Notes under the pieces: model-generated
What the model was told of the DNA's origin: nothing
Seen by the model: only the letters and a program-made list of their open reading frames with translations
The model's database searches: none
Shown: positions 1 through 5,884 of the stretch, one piece after another
Layout of the letters: each line of letters begins with the position of its first letter
Numbering within the stretch: the first letter of the stretch is position 1
Translations under genes and position numbers: made by a program
Assembly (NCBI GenBank): GCA_045133795.1
Contig: JBGUUT010000071.1
Coordinates: 1 to 15,483 of the forward strand
DNA from: RGIG8597 sp045133795
GTDB taxonomy: Bacteria; Spirochaetota; GWE2-31-10
Direction: 5' to 3'
Length of the DNA stretch: 15,483 nt

Positions 1-63
1 GGCAGTTGGCAGTTGGCAGTTGGCAGTTGGCAGTTGGCAGTTGGCAGTTGGCAGTTGGCAGTT
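1..63. repeat. Heptamer tandem repeat, 9 copies of GGCAGTT
   Basis: Nine perfect, uninterrupted copies of the 7-bp unit GGCAGTT (AACTGCC on the minus strand) begin at the first base of the window, so the true copy number is unknown. The array lies inside the open frame that starts at 131 on the minus strand. Three units make 21 bp and would encode the heptapeptide TANCQLP over and over. No frame of the minus-strand repeat contains a stop. Because 7 is not a multiple of 3, gain or loss of a unit would shift the downstream frame. Similar heptamer repeats are also known as intergenic elements in other bacteria, so a coding role is not proven. Confidence 0.97.
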
Positions 64-131
64 GTACCTGACTGTACTTTATTGTCAAGAGAAAAGTCTT
101 TAGATAAATACATTTTTTCTGTAATAATCAT
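1..131 (-). CDS. 5' end of an unidentified gene running through the heptamer repeat (truncated by window edge)
   Basis: Reading the minus strand, ATG at 131 is preceded by a good SD (AAAGGAG, 7 nt upstream). A near-consensus promoter sits about 65 bp further up (-35 TTGACT, 17-bp spacer, -10 TATAAC). The first 22 residues (beginning MIITEKMYLSKDF) are unique sequence. From residue 24 the frame enters the heptamer tract and reads TANCQLP repeats until the window ends, after 43 codons without a stop. I do not recognise the N-terminus and see no signal peptide. Promoter, SD and start together make a real expressed gene likely, but its product and length lie outside the window. The alternative is a short decayed frame that a spreading intergenic repeat happened to enter. 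Confidence 0.5.
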   Translation of the reverse strand, partial: MIITEKMYLSKDFSLDNKVQSGTTANCQLPTANCQLPTANCQL

Positions 132-195
132 GACATTCTCCTTTTATTGCTTAAATTAAATCGCCTTTATTTATGTTGTAATAAAAAAAATAAAG

Positions 196-224
196 GTTAT
201 ATATATAATTATATTTTAAGTCAA
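196..224 (-). promoter_or_regulatory. Sigma70-type promoter for the truncated gene at 131
   Basis: On the minus strand TTGACT (219-224) and TATAAC (196-201) are separated by exactly 17 bp, each matching consensus at 5 of 6 positions. The predicted 5' UTR of about 57 nt ends in the SD of the gene starting at 131. Inverted arms CCTTTATTT (164-172) and AAATAAAGG (188-196) lie around the predicted start of transcription and could form a 9-bp stem. The region is very AT-rich, so part of the match could be chance. Confidence 0.55.
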
Positions 225-301
225 TATTTAGTGGTATTTTTACTTTTCTAACCCATAATATGTAAAATTCTTTAATAAAGGAGTTGCACAAAACTTGAAA
301 T

Positions 302-359
302 GCTCTCATTAGAGCTTAATTCTAAAATAGAATTGAGGTTTGTCCCTGTAATATTACAG
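302..359. other. Three consecutive palindromes or hairpins downstream of recO
   Basis: Three perfect inverted repeats follow one another: GCTCT/AGAGC (302-306 with 311-315), AATTCTA/TAGAATT (318-324 with 328-334) and CTGTAAT/ATTACAG (346-359). ACAAA at about 289-293 can pair with TTTGT at 339-343 and enclose the first two. None is followed by a T-run on the minus strand, so they are not classical terminators for the his operon, though they could protect its 3' end. The remainder of 132-406 is AT-rich and holds the promoter of the gene at 131. I see no supported gene there. Confidence 0.45.
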
Positions 360-406
360 AGCCGACTTTCACCGTATATTTTCGTTTATATGAAATGAAA
401 TAATAT

Positions 407-1180
407 TTATATCAAATTTTCATACCATTCACGCTTGATTGTTCCGCCGTAAATCTTATTCACCATATCTATAAATATTTTGGTAACAGCCGCCCTGTCA
501 TTCAATTTCAGCGGTGTTTCGCTTATCGCCGTAAACTTTGCGGTAGAATAAAAATCCATAATCATTGCATCTTCGATACTTATTTTAAATACACCGCTGG
601 CAGCTCCCGTCAAATGGTCATGACAAAAGACGCTCCACGCTCCGGCAGAATAAAAAAGTTCTTCATGACGAATTGCATTTTGACATTCTCTGCAAAATGA
701 AACCTGCATTGCCTGTCCGTGCAATACCGCAAGTTTGGATAAAAAAAAGATTAGTGATTTTTCCAAGCCGTTTTCCATATCGAGAAGTTCAATGGCATAT
801 TTCATAAGGTAGTAATATTTCTTGTAATCACTATGTTCCATCGGTGTATGGAGAAGCATTTGAGAATAAAAAGAAAGTTGATAAATCGCACGTAAATTAG
901 TGCGTATGATTTGAGGAGTGACAACATCTGCCACATCTTTCACACCGACAAGCCCGGTCTTTTTGTCTCGTCGCAAAAACAAACGCAACATTGTAAAAGG
1001 CTGTGTCGTACTGCAAAAACGGCTTTTAATTTTCTGAGCTCCGAATGCAAAGCAAGTTTCTATTCCTACAAGCGGTGACAAAAAATATAAAAGCCGATTA
1101 TAATCACTGTTCGGTACTGCTTTCAACAGTACCGCATCAGTAGTAAAATATCCATGTTCCCAGAATTCCGGTGAAATCAT
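407..1180 (-). CDS. recO: DNA repair protein RecO
   Basis: 257 aa, usual length for RecO, which binds single-stranded DNA and with RecR loads RecA at gaps during recombinational repair in the cytoplasm. Residues 10-80 form the N-terminal OB-fold (motif around DAVLLKAVPNSDYNRLL, then FAFGAQKIKSRF). The middle is helical. A zinc-ribbon-like set C163-x2-C166 ... C186-x2-H189 fits the metal site seen in many RecO proteins. The ATG follows the hisD TAA directly (TAAATG) with no strong SD of its own, so it is probably translated by coupling to hisD. Being the last gene of a histidine operon suggests the link is only transcriptional. No clear terminator follows. Overall similarity to RecO is by pattern recognition; confidence is high because several RecO-specific stretches agree. 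Confidence 0.88.
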   Translation of the reverse strand: MISPEFWEHGYFTTDAVLLKAVPNSDYNRLLYFLSPLVGIETCFAFGAQKIKSRFCSTTQPFTMLRLFLRRDKKTGLVGVKDVADVVTPQIIRTNLRAIYQLSFYSQMLLHTPMEHSDYKKYYYLMKYAIELLDMENGLEKSLIFFLSKLAVLHGQAMQVSFCRECQNAIRHEELFYSAGAWSVFCHDHLTGAASGVFKISIEDAMIMDFYSTAKFTAISETPLKLNDRAAVTKIFIDMVNKIYGGTIKREWYENLI

Positions 1181-2479
1181 TTATTCAAAACGTGTTTCTA
1201 CAGCTCTTGCATGAGCTTCCAAATGTTCAGAACGTGCAATTCTTGTAATATCACTTCGATAATGTTCTAATGATGACGGCGTAAATTGCAAATAACTGAA
1301 ACGCTTTGTAAAGTCATAAACTCCCAAAGGTGAGAAAAATCTTGCTGTCGAAGATGTCGGCAAAACATGGTTAGGACCACCGAGATAATCCCCTACACTT
1401 TCTGGTGTAGATTTTCCAACAAATACAGACCCGGCAAATTTTACATTATCAAGCAATACCTGCGGTTCATCACTGAAAAGCTCTAAATGTTCCGGTGCCA
1501 AAAGGTTAGCAAGTTCTACCGCCGTCATCTTGTCATCAGTCAAAATCGCCATTGCTCTTTTATCTAATGAAGTAAGAGCATTTTCTTTCGTATCTGTAAG
1601 TTCATTCGCCTGACGATAAACCTCTGTTTTTACATCATTGATAAAATCTTTGTCTGTCGCAATCAAAACAGCTCTCGCCATAGGGTCATGCTCAGCCTGA
1701 CTGAGTAAATCACTTGCTACCATTGCAACATCTTCTTTTTTATTTGTATCAGCGATTACGGTAATATCCGACGGTCCGGCTATCATATCGATGTCAATTT
1801 TTCCGTAACAAATCTGTTTTGCCTTAGCAATATAAGCATTCCCCGGGCCGACAATTTTGTCTACTTTCGGGATTTCCGGCAAACCGTGAGCCGCAGCCAA
1901 AACCAACGCACATCCGGCCCCGCGATAAACTTCCGTTATTCCCAAAAGCTGTATAAGTCGAGCAATTTCCGGCGATTCCTTAAAAGTTCTCGGCGGAGTC
2001 AAAACTACGATTCGTTTTACACCGGCAATTAATGCAGGAATTACAGTCATATAAAATGTCGACGGATACAATGCACGTCCGCCGGGTACATAAACAGCCA
2101 CACTGTCAAGCGGTACAACTCTTTGTCCCATTTTATTGCCTAAAGAATCTACTGTTTCAAATCCCTGCTCTTTTTGACATTCGTGAAAAGCCTTTACTCT
2201 TTCCACGGCAATTTCAAGACTTGCTGAAAGTTCCGGGCTGATTTTAGAAGCAAGCTCATCGATTTCTTCACGGCTTACTCTGAAATTATCAGATGTCAAA
2301 TCAAAATTATCAAACTTCTTTGTATAATCTTGAACTGCCGCAAAACCATTTTCACGAACATTCACCAACATCTGACGAACAGATTCTTCTATTGCAATAT
2401 CATCTTTTTCTTCTTCCTTTAAAAAAGAAAGAATCTCGTCACTTAATACTTTTTTATTTCCGTTATCAAAAAACTGCAT
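1181..2479 (-). CDS. hisD: Histidinol dehydrogenase
   Basis: 432 aa, full length for HisD, the zinc- and NAD-dependent enzyme that oxidises L-histidinol to L-histidine in two steps, the last reactions of the pathway. The family's catalytic and zinc-binding residues are all visible: Q261 and H264 (SQAEHDP), the acid/base pair E330-H331 (LAPEHLEL), D364 (SVGDYLGGPNH) and H423 (EAHARAV). They correspond to Q259, H262, E326, H327, D360 and H419 of the E. coli enzyme. GPGN (211-214) and AGPSD (234-238) are further signatures. Start: ATG at 2479 with AAGGAT as SD, placed over the hisG stop with only 3 nt between the genes. It is followed immediately by recO. No defect is seen, so the enzyme should be active. 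Confidence 0.97.
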   Translation of the reverse strand: MQFFDNGNKKVLSDEILSFLKEEEKDDIAIEESVRQMLVNVRENGFAAVQDYTKKFDNFDLTSDNFRVSREEIDELASKISPELSASLEIAVERVKAFHECQKEQGFETVDSLGNKMGQRVVPLDSVAVYVPGGRALYPSTFYMTVIPALIAGVKRIVVLTPPRTFKESPEIARLIQLLGITEVYRGAGCALVLAAAHGLPEIPKVDKIVGPGNAYIAKAKQICYGKIDIDMIAGPSDITVIADTNKKEDVAMVASDLLSQAEHDPMARAVLIATDKDFINDVKTEVYRQANELTDTKENALTSLDKRAMAILTDDKMTAVELANLLAPEHLELFSDEPQVLLDNVKFAGSVFVGKSTPESVGDYLGGPNHVLPTSSTARFFSPLGVYDFTKRFSYLQFTPSSLEHYRSDITRIARSEHLEAHARAVETRFE

Positions 2480-2482
2480 AAT

Positions 2483-3127
2483 TTATCCTTGTAATTTGCT
2501 GACAAAGTCATCAATCTTGCGGTAATTCTGTCGGTACAAACTTGGATTTGCAATCAATTTAACATGAGTTCGTCCGATTTCCTCGATTACAGCCAAATTA
2601 TTTTCACGCAATGTAGAACCTGTTTCTACCAAATCTACAATAAAGTGAGCCAATCCCAAAATCGGAGCCAATTCTACGGAACCTGTCAATTTTATAATCT
2701 GTACCGGAATTCCTCGTTCTTCAAAATAATGATTGGTAAAGCGTGTAAATTTTGTAGCAATTTTTATCGGCTTAATAAAACTTCTTTCCAATCCGTTTTG
2801 TTCAAAAAGCGGTCTGTCCTTTTCATAACCGGCAACACAAATTCGAGTTCCTCCGAAAGGCAAACGTGCCAAGTGTAAAAACTCAAAATCACCTTCATAA
2901 ACGACATCAGAACCGGAAAATCCCAAATCTGCAACTCCGTAATTTACATAAACCGGCACGTCACTGTTTTTTACGAAAAGAAATCTATAGCCGTTCTTTT
3001 CATCATAATAATCCAACTTTCTGGATTCTTCTTTTATAGTAACACCGCGACCGGCAAGATATTCCGCAATTTGTTCTTGCAATCTTCCTTTCGGTACGGC
3101 AATCGTAATAATCTTTTTTTCTTCCAT
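2483..3127 (-). CDS. hisG: ATP phosphoribosyltransferase catalytic subunit, short form
   Basis: 214 aa, the short (HisG-S) form, which catalyses the first committed step of histidine synthesis (ATP + PRPP to phosphoribosyl-ATP) and needs HisZ for activity and feedback control. Seen in the sequence: N-terminal AVPKGRL (10-16), DLGFSGSDVV (67-76), and the PRPP-binding loop around D165-L-V-E-T-G-S-T-L-R-E-N-N (165-177). The C-terminal ACT-like regulatory domain of long HisG is absent, which agrees with hisZ lying 14 nt upstream. Start: ATG at 3127 with SD GGGAGG, 8 nt spacing. It lies between hisZ and hisD in one operon. Confidence 0.96.
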   Translation of the reverse strand: MEEKKIITIAVPKGRLQEQIAEYLAGRGVTIKEESRKLDYYDEKNGYRFLFVKNSDVPVYVNYGVADLGFSGSDVVYEGDFEFLHLARLPFGGTRICVAGYEKDRPLFEQNGLERSFIKPIKIATKFTRFTNHYFEERGIPVQIIKLTGSVELAPILGLAHFIVDLVETGSTLRENNLAVIEEIGRTHVKLIANPSLYRQNYRKIDDFVSKLQG

Positions 3128-3141
3128 GTGATTTCCCTCCC

Positions 3142-4227
3142 TTATTCGTAATTAAGCTGAACTTTTTTTCCGGCAGTAATTTCTTTTATTGCCTTCTGGA
3201 AATCATCAACAAAGCTATCTTTACTGATTTTCATGTCTTCACAATTTTCTTCAAGTGTTAATTTTTCATGAAGAACTTTTTCTAACGGATACAACCAATA
3301 ACTAAATCCTACCGCACTTTTTTCCTGGCCCAATTCTTTAAACAATAAATCATAGCGACCTCCGGAAACAAGCGGCATTTCAGCTCCGTTTGCGTACATG
3401 TTAAAAATGATTCCGTTGTAATAATCCAAATCTGATAACTCAGACAAATCTATTGTCATATAATCACCGTAACCGGCTTTTTCCAATGAAGAAACTAAAT
3501 GCAACAACGGCTCCAACGCTTTTTTGCCGGCAGCAGACAATTTTAATGCTTCCAACTCTTTTGCATTACCTATAAAGTGTGCACAAGCCAAAAGGTCATT
3601 TTTCACATCTTCAGAAAATTCTGCATTATTTACAAGTTCCTGTAATAACGGCAAGTCACATTTTCTGATTGCTGTCAAAATATCTGTTCGTTCCTGACAG
3701 TCTCCGAGTAATGCGTTATAAAAAGAGATGTCACCTATATGCAAACGAAAATCCGGAATTCCCAAATACTTTGCCGATTCCAAAAGAAGACAAATAATTT
3801 CAAACTCTTCATGAGTAAAATCTTTTGCCACAATCTCACAACCAATTTGATAGTACTCTTCCGGAGCATCTTTTTCACGGCTTCGCATAATCTGGCCGCT
3901 GTAATAATATTTAAACTTCTCGTCAGAACTTCTTTTTCCCATTCTTACAGCCAAAGCCTTAGCTGCAAACAAAGTAATGTCGTTACGCAACAAAACAAGA
4001 TTTCCGTCACGATCCACAAAACGAATCGAACCTTTCTTTTGTCTTTCAGTAAGAAACGGAGTATAAATATCAAAATAATCAATCATCGGCGGTTCTACCG
4101 GCTGATAATTCCAACGTTCAAAATATGAACAAAGTTTACGCTCTATAGTACTTCTAAGCAGAGCTTCTTCCATGTACAACGGTTTAGTTCCCGGCGGTGT
4201 GTGTAAAAATAAGTTTTTCTTTTTCAT
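3142..4227 (-). CDS. hisZ: ATP phosphoribosyltransferase regulatory subunit HisZ (HisRS paralogue)
   Basis: 361 aa. HisZ resembles the catalytic core of histidyl-tRNA synthetase but does not charge tRNA. It forms a complex with short HisG, activates it, and carries histidine inhibition. Visible class-II synthetase-like elements: N-terminal PPGTKPLYMEEALLR (11-25), a motif-2-like stretch ending LLRNDITLFAA (79-89), YYQIGCE (125-131), DLDYYNGIIFNMY (267-279) and SGGRYD (288-293) followed by a glycine-containing strand (304-312). The HisRS anticodon-binding domain is missing, as expected for HisZ. Start: ATG at 4227 with SD AGGAAGGA. It is the first gene of hisZ-hisG-hisD-recO. Its promoter and SD lie inside the 70-bp sequence that is duplicated at 5417-5486. 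Confidence 0.93.
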   Translation of the reverse strand: MKKKNLFLHTPPGTKPLYMEEALLRSTIERKLCSYFERWNYQPVEPPMIDYFDIYTPFLTERQKKGSIRFVDRDGNLVLLRNDITLFAAKALAVRMGKRSSDEKFKYYYSGQIMRSREKDAPEEYYQIGCEIVAKDFTHEEFEIICLLLESAKYLGIPDFRLHIGDISFYNALLGDCQERTDILTAIRKCDLPLLQELVNNAEFSEDVKNDLLACAHFIGNAKELEALKLSAAGKKALEPLLHLVSSLEKAGYGDYMTIDLSELSDLDYYNGIIFNMYANGAEMPLVSGGRYDLLFKELGQEKSAVGFSYWLYPLEKVLHEKLTLEENCEDMKISKDSFVDDFQKAIKEITAGKKVQLNYE

Positions 4228-4252
4228 CAGAGTCCTTCCTGATATTTTTTTT

Positions 4253-4265
4253 ACTGCTTAGCAGT
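4253..4265. promoter_or_regulatory. 13-bp palindrome at the hisZ transcription start
   Basis: ACTGCT-T-AGCAGT (perfect 6-1-6 inverted repeat) lies just downstream of the predicted -10, at about +1 to +13 on the minus strand. It could be a repressor operator or a small 5' stem-loop in the mRNA. The leader of only about 38 nt leaves no room for a T-box or a histidine leader-peptide attenuator. An identical palindrome lies at 5438-5450 in the second repeat copy. Confidence 0.45.
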
Positions 4266-4271
4266 CGGCTT

Positions 4272-4300
4272 TATATACTATAATTCAGACTAATCTGCAA
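4272..4300 (-). promoter_or_regulatory. hisZ operon promoter
   Basis: On the minus strand TTGCAG (4295-4300) and TATATA (4272-4277) are separated by 17 bp, and transcription would start near 4265. A CAGA-N4-TCTG inverted repeat lies within the spacer. An alternative -10, TATAGT, is also present but badly spaced. This is the only promoter candidate seen upstream of the four-gene his operon. Confidence 0.55.
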
Positions 4301-4414
4301 GCTTGCCGAATTGTCATTTGAATATACAAATCACGCCGTTTTAAAAAAAGCGATACAAAAAATTATTTCTGACTTTTATTTATTTTTTTACACAAACACA
4401 TTCACATAATCTCC

Positions 4415-4444
4415 TTGACAAAAAAAAAAAAAAAAAAATACAAA
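4415..4444 (+). promoter_or_regulatory. Promoter with an all-A spacer for the secreted-protein gene
   Basis: A perfect -35 TTGACA (4415-4420) is followed by 18 A residues and then TACAAA (4439-4444, 4 of 6 matches to a -10). The spacer is therefore one base longer than the 17-bp optimum and consists wholly of a slippage-prone homopolymer. Start of transcription would be near 4451, giving a leader of about 26 nt that contains the SD AAAGGAG. Changes in A-tract length would alter promoter strength, as established for the vlp lipoprotein genes of Mycoplasma hyorhinis. Confidence 0.6.
4420..4438. repeat. Homopolymeric A19 tract
   Basis: Nineteen consecutive A residues, by far the longest homopolymer in the window; other runs reach about 8-9. 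The first A is the last base of the -35 hexamer and the rest fill the promoter spacer. Sequencing or assembly could misstate the exact length. Confidence 0.93.
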
Positions 4445-4476
4445 ATTTTCATCATCTCAAACTAAAGGAGTTAAAA

Positions 4477-5349
4477 ATGAGAAAACTAATTATGACCGCA
4501 GTCGTTGTATTTTTGACTGCCACAAGTGTATTTGCACAATCTTACGCACAAGATATTATCTCAAAACTGCCGCAAACAAAAAAAGTCGTTGTATGTATAA
4601 CGGGAACCGGCGGATTATTTCAAATCCCATCATTTTCAATAGGTTTTAAAAAAGAATGGATTACAAATATCTCATCTACAACTGAATATTTAAAAATCAA
4701 CGCAGAAAATGAAAAACGCTCATGGGAACTCTTAATTTCTAATGAAGCCATAGGAAATGTTTCTCTTGTTTCCAAAACAAACAAGAAGACAAAAGAAACG
4801 GAAACTTATACAAAAATCAATGTTAATGAAAACGCTTCAACTCCCGCATTTATTGATTACCTAATGCAAGAGTACAACAAAGAATTTACTTCGATTGTAT
4901 TTCCCGGTCCTTTTTTTCCTGTAGGAACAAAATATAGCAAAATTGCGAAACTTACCACTCACGGTGATGTATTAGGAATTATCAACACAAACGGTTGGGA
5001 AACATATAATTCATTCGGAGCTATAAGTGTGCTTTGCAAATCTACTCAAAAGAAAAACGATAAAGTTACAATTTCATGCTTAGGCATCGGAGCTCCTAAC
5101 GGTAAAGATTTAGGAAAACTGGTTGTCGATAAGTGTGCAGCCGGAGAAGTTTCCAATATCGCATTTTACGGCGTTTCAATTCCGCCTTGTGTTATCGATG
5201 AATACACAACTGTCAATTTTGTCGAAAACAATTTCGTAAAAATTTCAAGAACAAATAGTGATAATGCAGAAGTTTTAACTCAATATCAAAAATTCTCTCG
5301 TGTAAAAAGTATTGTTAAAAAAGGAAAAAATATGTTTGTTTCTTTCTAA
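4477..5349 (+). CDS. Secreted protein of unknown function, possibly phase-variable
   Basis: 290 aa. Residues 1-20 form a classical signal peptide (MRKL, a hydrophobic stretch, then SVFA followed by Q21), with no lipobox and no later membrane segment, so the mature protein of about 270 aa should be in the periplasm or outside the cell. I do not recognise the family. The mature part looks like alternating beta strands, with a glycine-rich ITGTGGLF at 41-48 and five cysteines (40, 187, 201, 220, 238). Start: ATG at 4477 with SD AAAGGAG, 6 nt spacing. It is the only plus-strand gene among minus-strand operons. It has its own poly-A promoter and a strong terminator, and exact 70-bp direct repeats flank it. 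All this suggests an inserted, self-contained cassette. Confidence 0.85.
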   Translation: MRKLIMTAVVVFLTATSVFAQSYAQDIISKLPQTKKVVVCITGTGGLFQIPSFSIGFKKEWITNISSTTEYLKINAENEKRSWELLISNEAIGNVSLVSKTNKKTKETETYTKINVNENASTPAFIDYLMQEYNKEFTSIVFPGPFFPVGTKYSKIAKLTTHGDVLGIINTNGWETYNSFGAISVLCKSTQKKNDKVTISCLGIGAPNGKDLGKLVVDKCAAGEVSNIAFYGVSIPPCVIDEYTTVNFVENNFVKISRTNSDNAEVLTQYQKFSRVKSIVKKGKNMFVSF

Positions 5350-5362
5350 AAACTTTTTACTG

Positions 5363-5450
5363 ATAAAAAAACTGAAGTTTATCTTAAATGAGCGACTTCA
5401 GTTTTTTATTTTCGTTGTCCTTCCTGATATTTTTTTTACTGCTTAGCAGT
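5363..5450 (-). ncRNA. Candidate ~88-nt small RNA from the duplicated hisZ promoter
   Basis: The second 70-bp repeat carries the same -35/-10, palindrome and SD as the hisZ promoter but no start codon follows. About 50 nt past the SD the minus-strand transcript meets the intrinsic terminator at 5366-5407. The predicted product is roughly 88 nt: a 5' half identical to the hisZ leader and a 3' half complementary to the 3' UTR of the secreted-protein gene. This is inferred only from promoter and terminator positions. Confidence 0.3.
5366..5407. terminator. Bidirectional intrinsic terminator
   Basis: ACTGAAGT (5371-5378) pairs with ACTTCAGT (5395-5402), extended by an A-run on the left pairing with a T-run on the right (5366-5370 with 5403-5407), with a 16-nt loop. 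On the plus strand it ends the gene at 4477-5349, 16 nt after its stop codon. On the minus strand it would stop transcripts from the orphan promoter copy at 5457-5485. Confidence 0.85.
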
Positions 5451-5486
5451 CGGCTTTATATACTATAATTCAGACTAATCTGCAAG
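5417..5486. repeat. 70-bp direct repeat, copy 2
   Basis: Exact copy of 4232-4301, same orientation, between the terminator of the secreted-protein gene and the terminator of the efflux operon. It contains a complete minus-strand promoter (-35 TTGCAG 5480-5485, -10 TATATA 5457-5462) and an SD, but no gene starts behind it. The most economical reading is that the 1115-bp segment 4302-5416 was inserted beside the hisZ promoter in an event that duplicated it. Confidence 0.98.
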
Positions 5487-5532
5487 TTAAAGCCATTTTA
5501 ACTACATATAAATGTGATTATTACTTCGCTTA

Positions 5533-5569
5533 AAATAAAAAAGCTCTACAGTATTTCATACCATAGAGC
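5533..5569 (-). terminator. Terminator of the efflux operon
   Basis: On the minus strand GCTCTA (5564-5569) pairs with TAGAGC (5543-5548). Five further inner pairs, including a wobble, leave a tiny loop, and a T-rich tail (5533-5542) follows. It begins 24 nt after the stop of the last pump-operon gene and closes the five-gene unit. Confidence 0.85.
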
Positions 5570-5593
5570 CTTTATTATAATTAAATCAAAATG

Positions 5594-5884
5594 TTAAAAA
5601 CTTGCCTGTACATCTATTTCGAAAATCTTGATTCCCTCATCAGGAAAGTCGATTTTCAAATCTCGTACAACCGAAATTATTTTTTCAGCCATATCATCTT
5701 CTGTATAAACAATCAGCAGAAAGTTTTCTTCCGGCCAAATCCCATCCCCCATTTTAGGATTCGTTCTACCTTTACCGTATACAACCGGGATTTCAGTATA
5801 ACGAGGGTTCAAGCCGTTTCTTTCAAATCTGTCAAACAAATCTTCTTCTACAGATTTATTAGCTATAATCTCAAGTTTTTTCAT
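5594..5884 (-). CDS. PII-like transporter-associated protein (PG0541-like)
   Basis: 96 aa, cytoplasmic. Length, the beta-alpha-beta pattern (KKLEIIAN ... FLLIVYTEDDMAEKIISVV ... IKIFEIDV) and position directly after an RND pump gene match the small PII-like proteins annotated as PG0541-family transporter-associated proteins, named after a Porphyromonas gene next to an RND pump. Classical PII proteins bind ATP, ADP or 2-oxoglutarate and regulate transporters by contact. Which ligand this one binds, if any, cannot be read from the sequence. Its ATG overlaps the pump stop codon by 4 nt (ATGA), so it is translated by coupling, presumably in proportion to the pump. The assignment rests on size, fold pattern and context; biochemical function is unproven. 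Confidence 0.7.
   Translation of the reverse strand: MKKLEIIANKSVEEDLFDRFERNGLNPRYTEIPVVYGKGRTNPKMGDGIWPEENFLLIVYTEDDMAEKIISVVRDLKIDFPDEGIKIFEIDVQASF

Larger units (their letters stand above)
4232..4301. repeat. 70-bp direct repeat, copy 1 (hisZ promoter and SD)
   Basis: Positions 4232-4301 are identical to 5417-5486 over all 70 bp and in the same orientation; similarity stops abruptly at both ends. On the minus strand the repeat contains a -35/-10 pair, a 13-bp palindrome and the SD of hisZ, ending 5 nt before the hisZ ATG. This copy is therefore the functional one for the his operon. The spacing between copies is 1185 bp and the intervening DNA carries one complete transcription unit. Confidence 0.98.

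Noticed and set aside
1..63. CRISPR array at the window ends (1-63 and 15411-15483)
   Set aside because: The units are 7 and 10 bp, contiguous and without spacers; they are simple tandem repeats.
340..380. Minus-strand GGTGAAAGTCGGC resembling part of a cobalamin riboswitch or group II intron
   Set aside because: None of the other conserved elements is present and no gene follows in the right orientation; the short match is chance-level.
300..398. Short plus-strand frame of 32 codons starting at ATG 300, with AAAGGAG upstream
   Set aside because: The SD-like sequence is 16 nt away, too far for normal initiation, and the frame lies across three hairpins; not enough to call a gene.
3739..4128. 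129-codon plus-strand open frame opposite hisZ
   Set aside because: Shadow of hisZ, without SD or a recognisable motif.
3142..4227. Histidyl-tRNA synthetase (hisS)
   Set aside because: The anticodon-binding domain is absent, the length is 361 aa, and the gene sits next to a short HisG, all of which indicate HisZ.
4232..5486. Insertion sequence or transposon defined by the 70-bp repeats
   Set aside because: The repeats are direct, have no inverted ends, and the gene between them shows no transposase or recombinase features; called a direct-repeat-flanked cassette instead.
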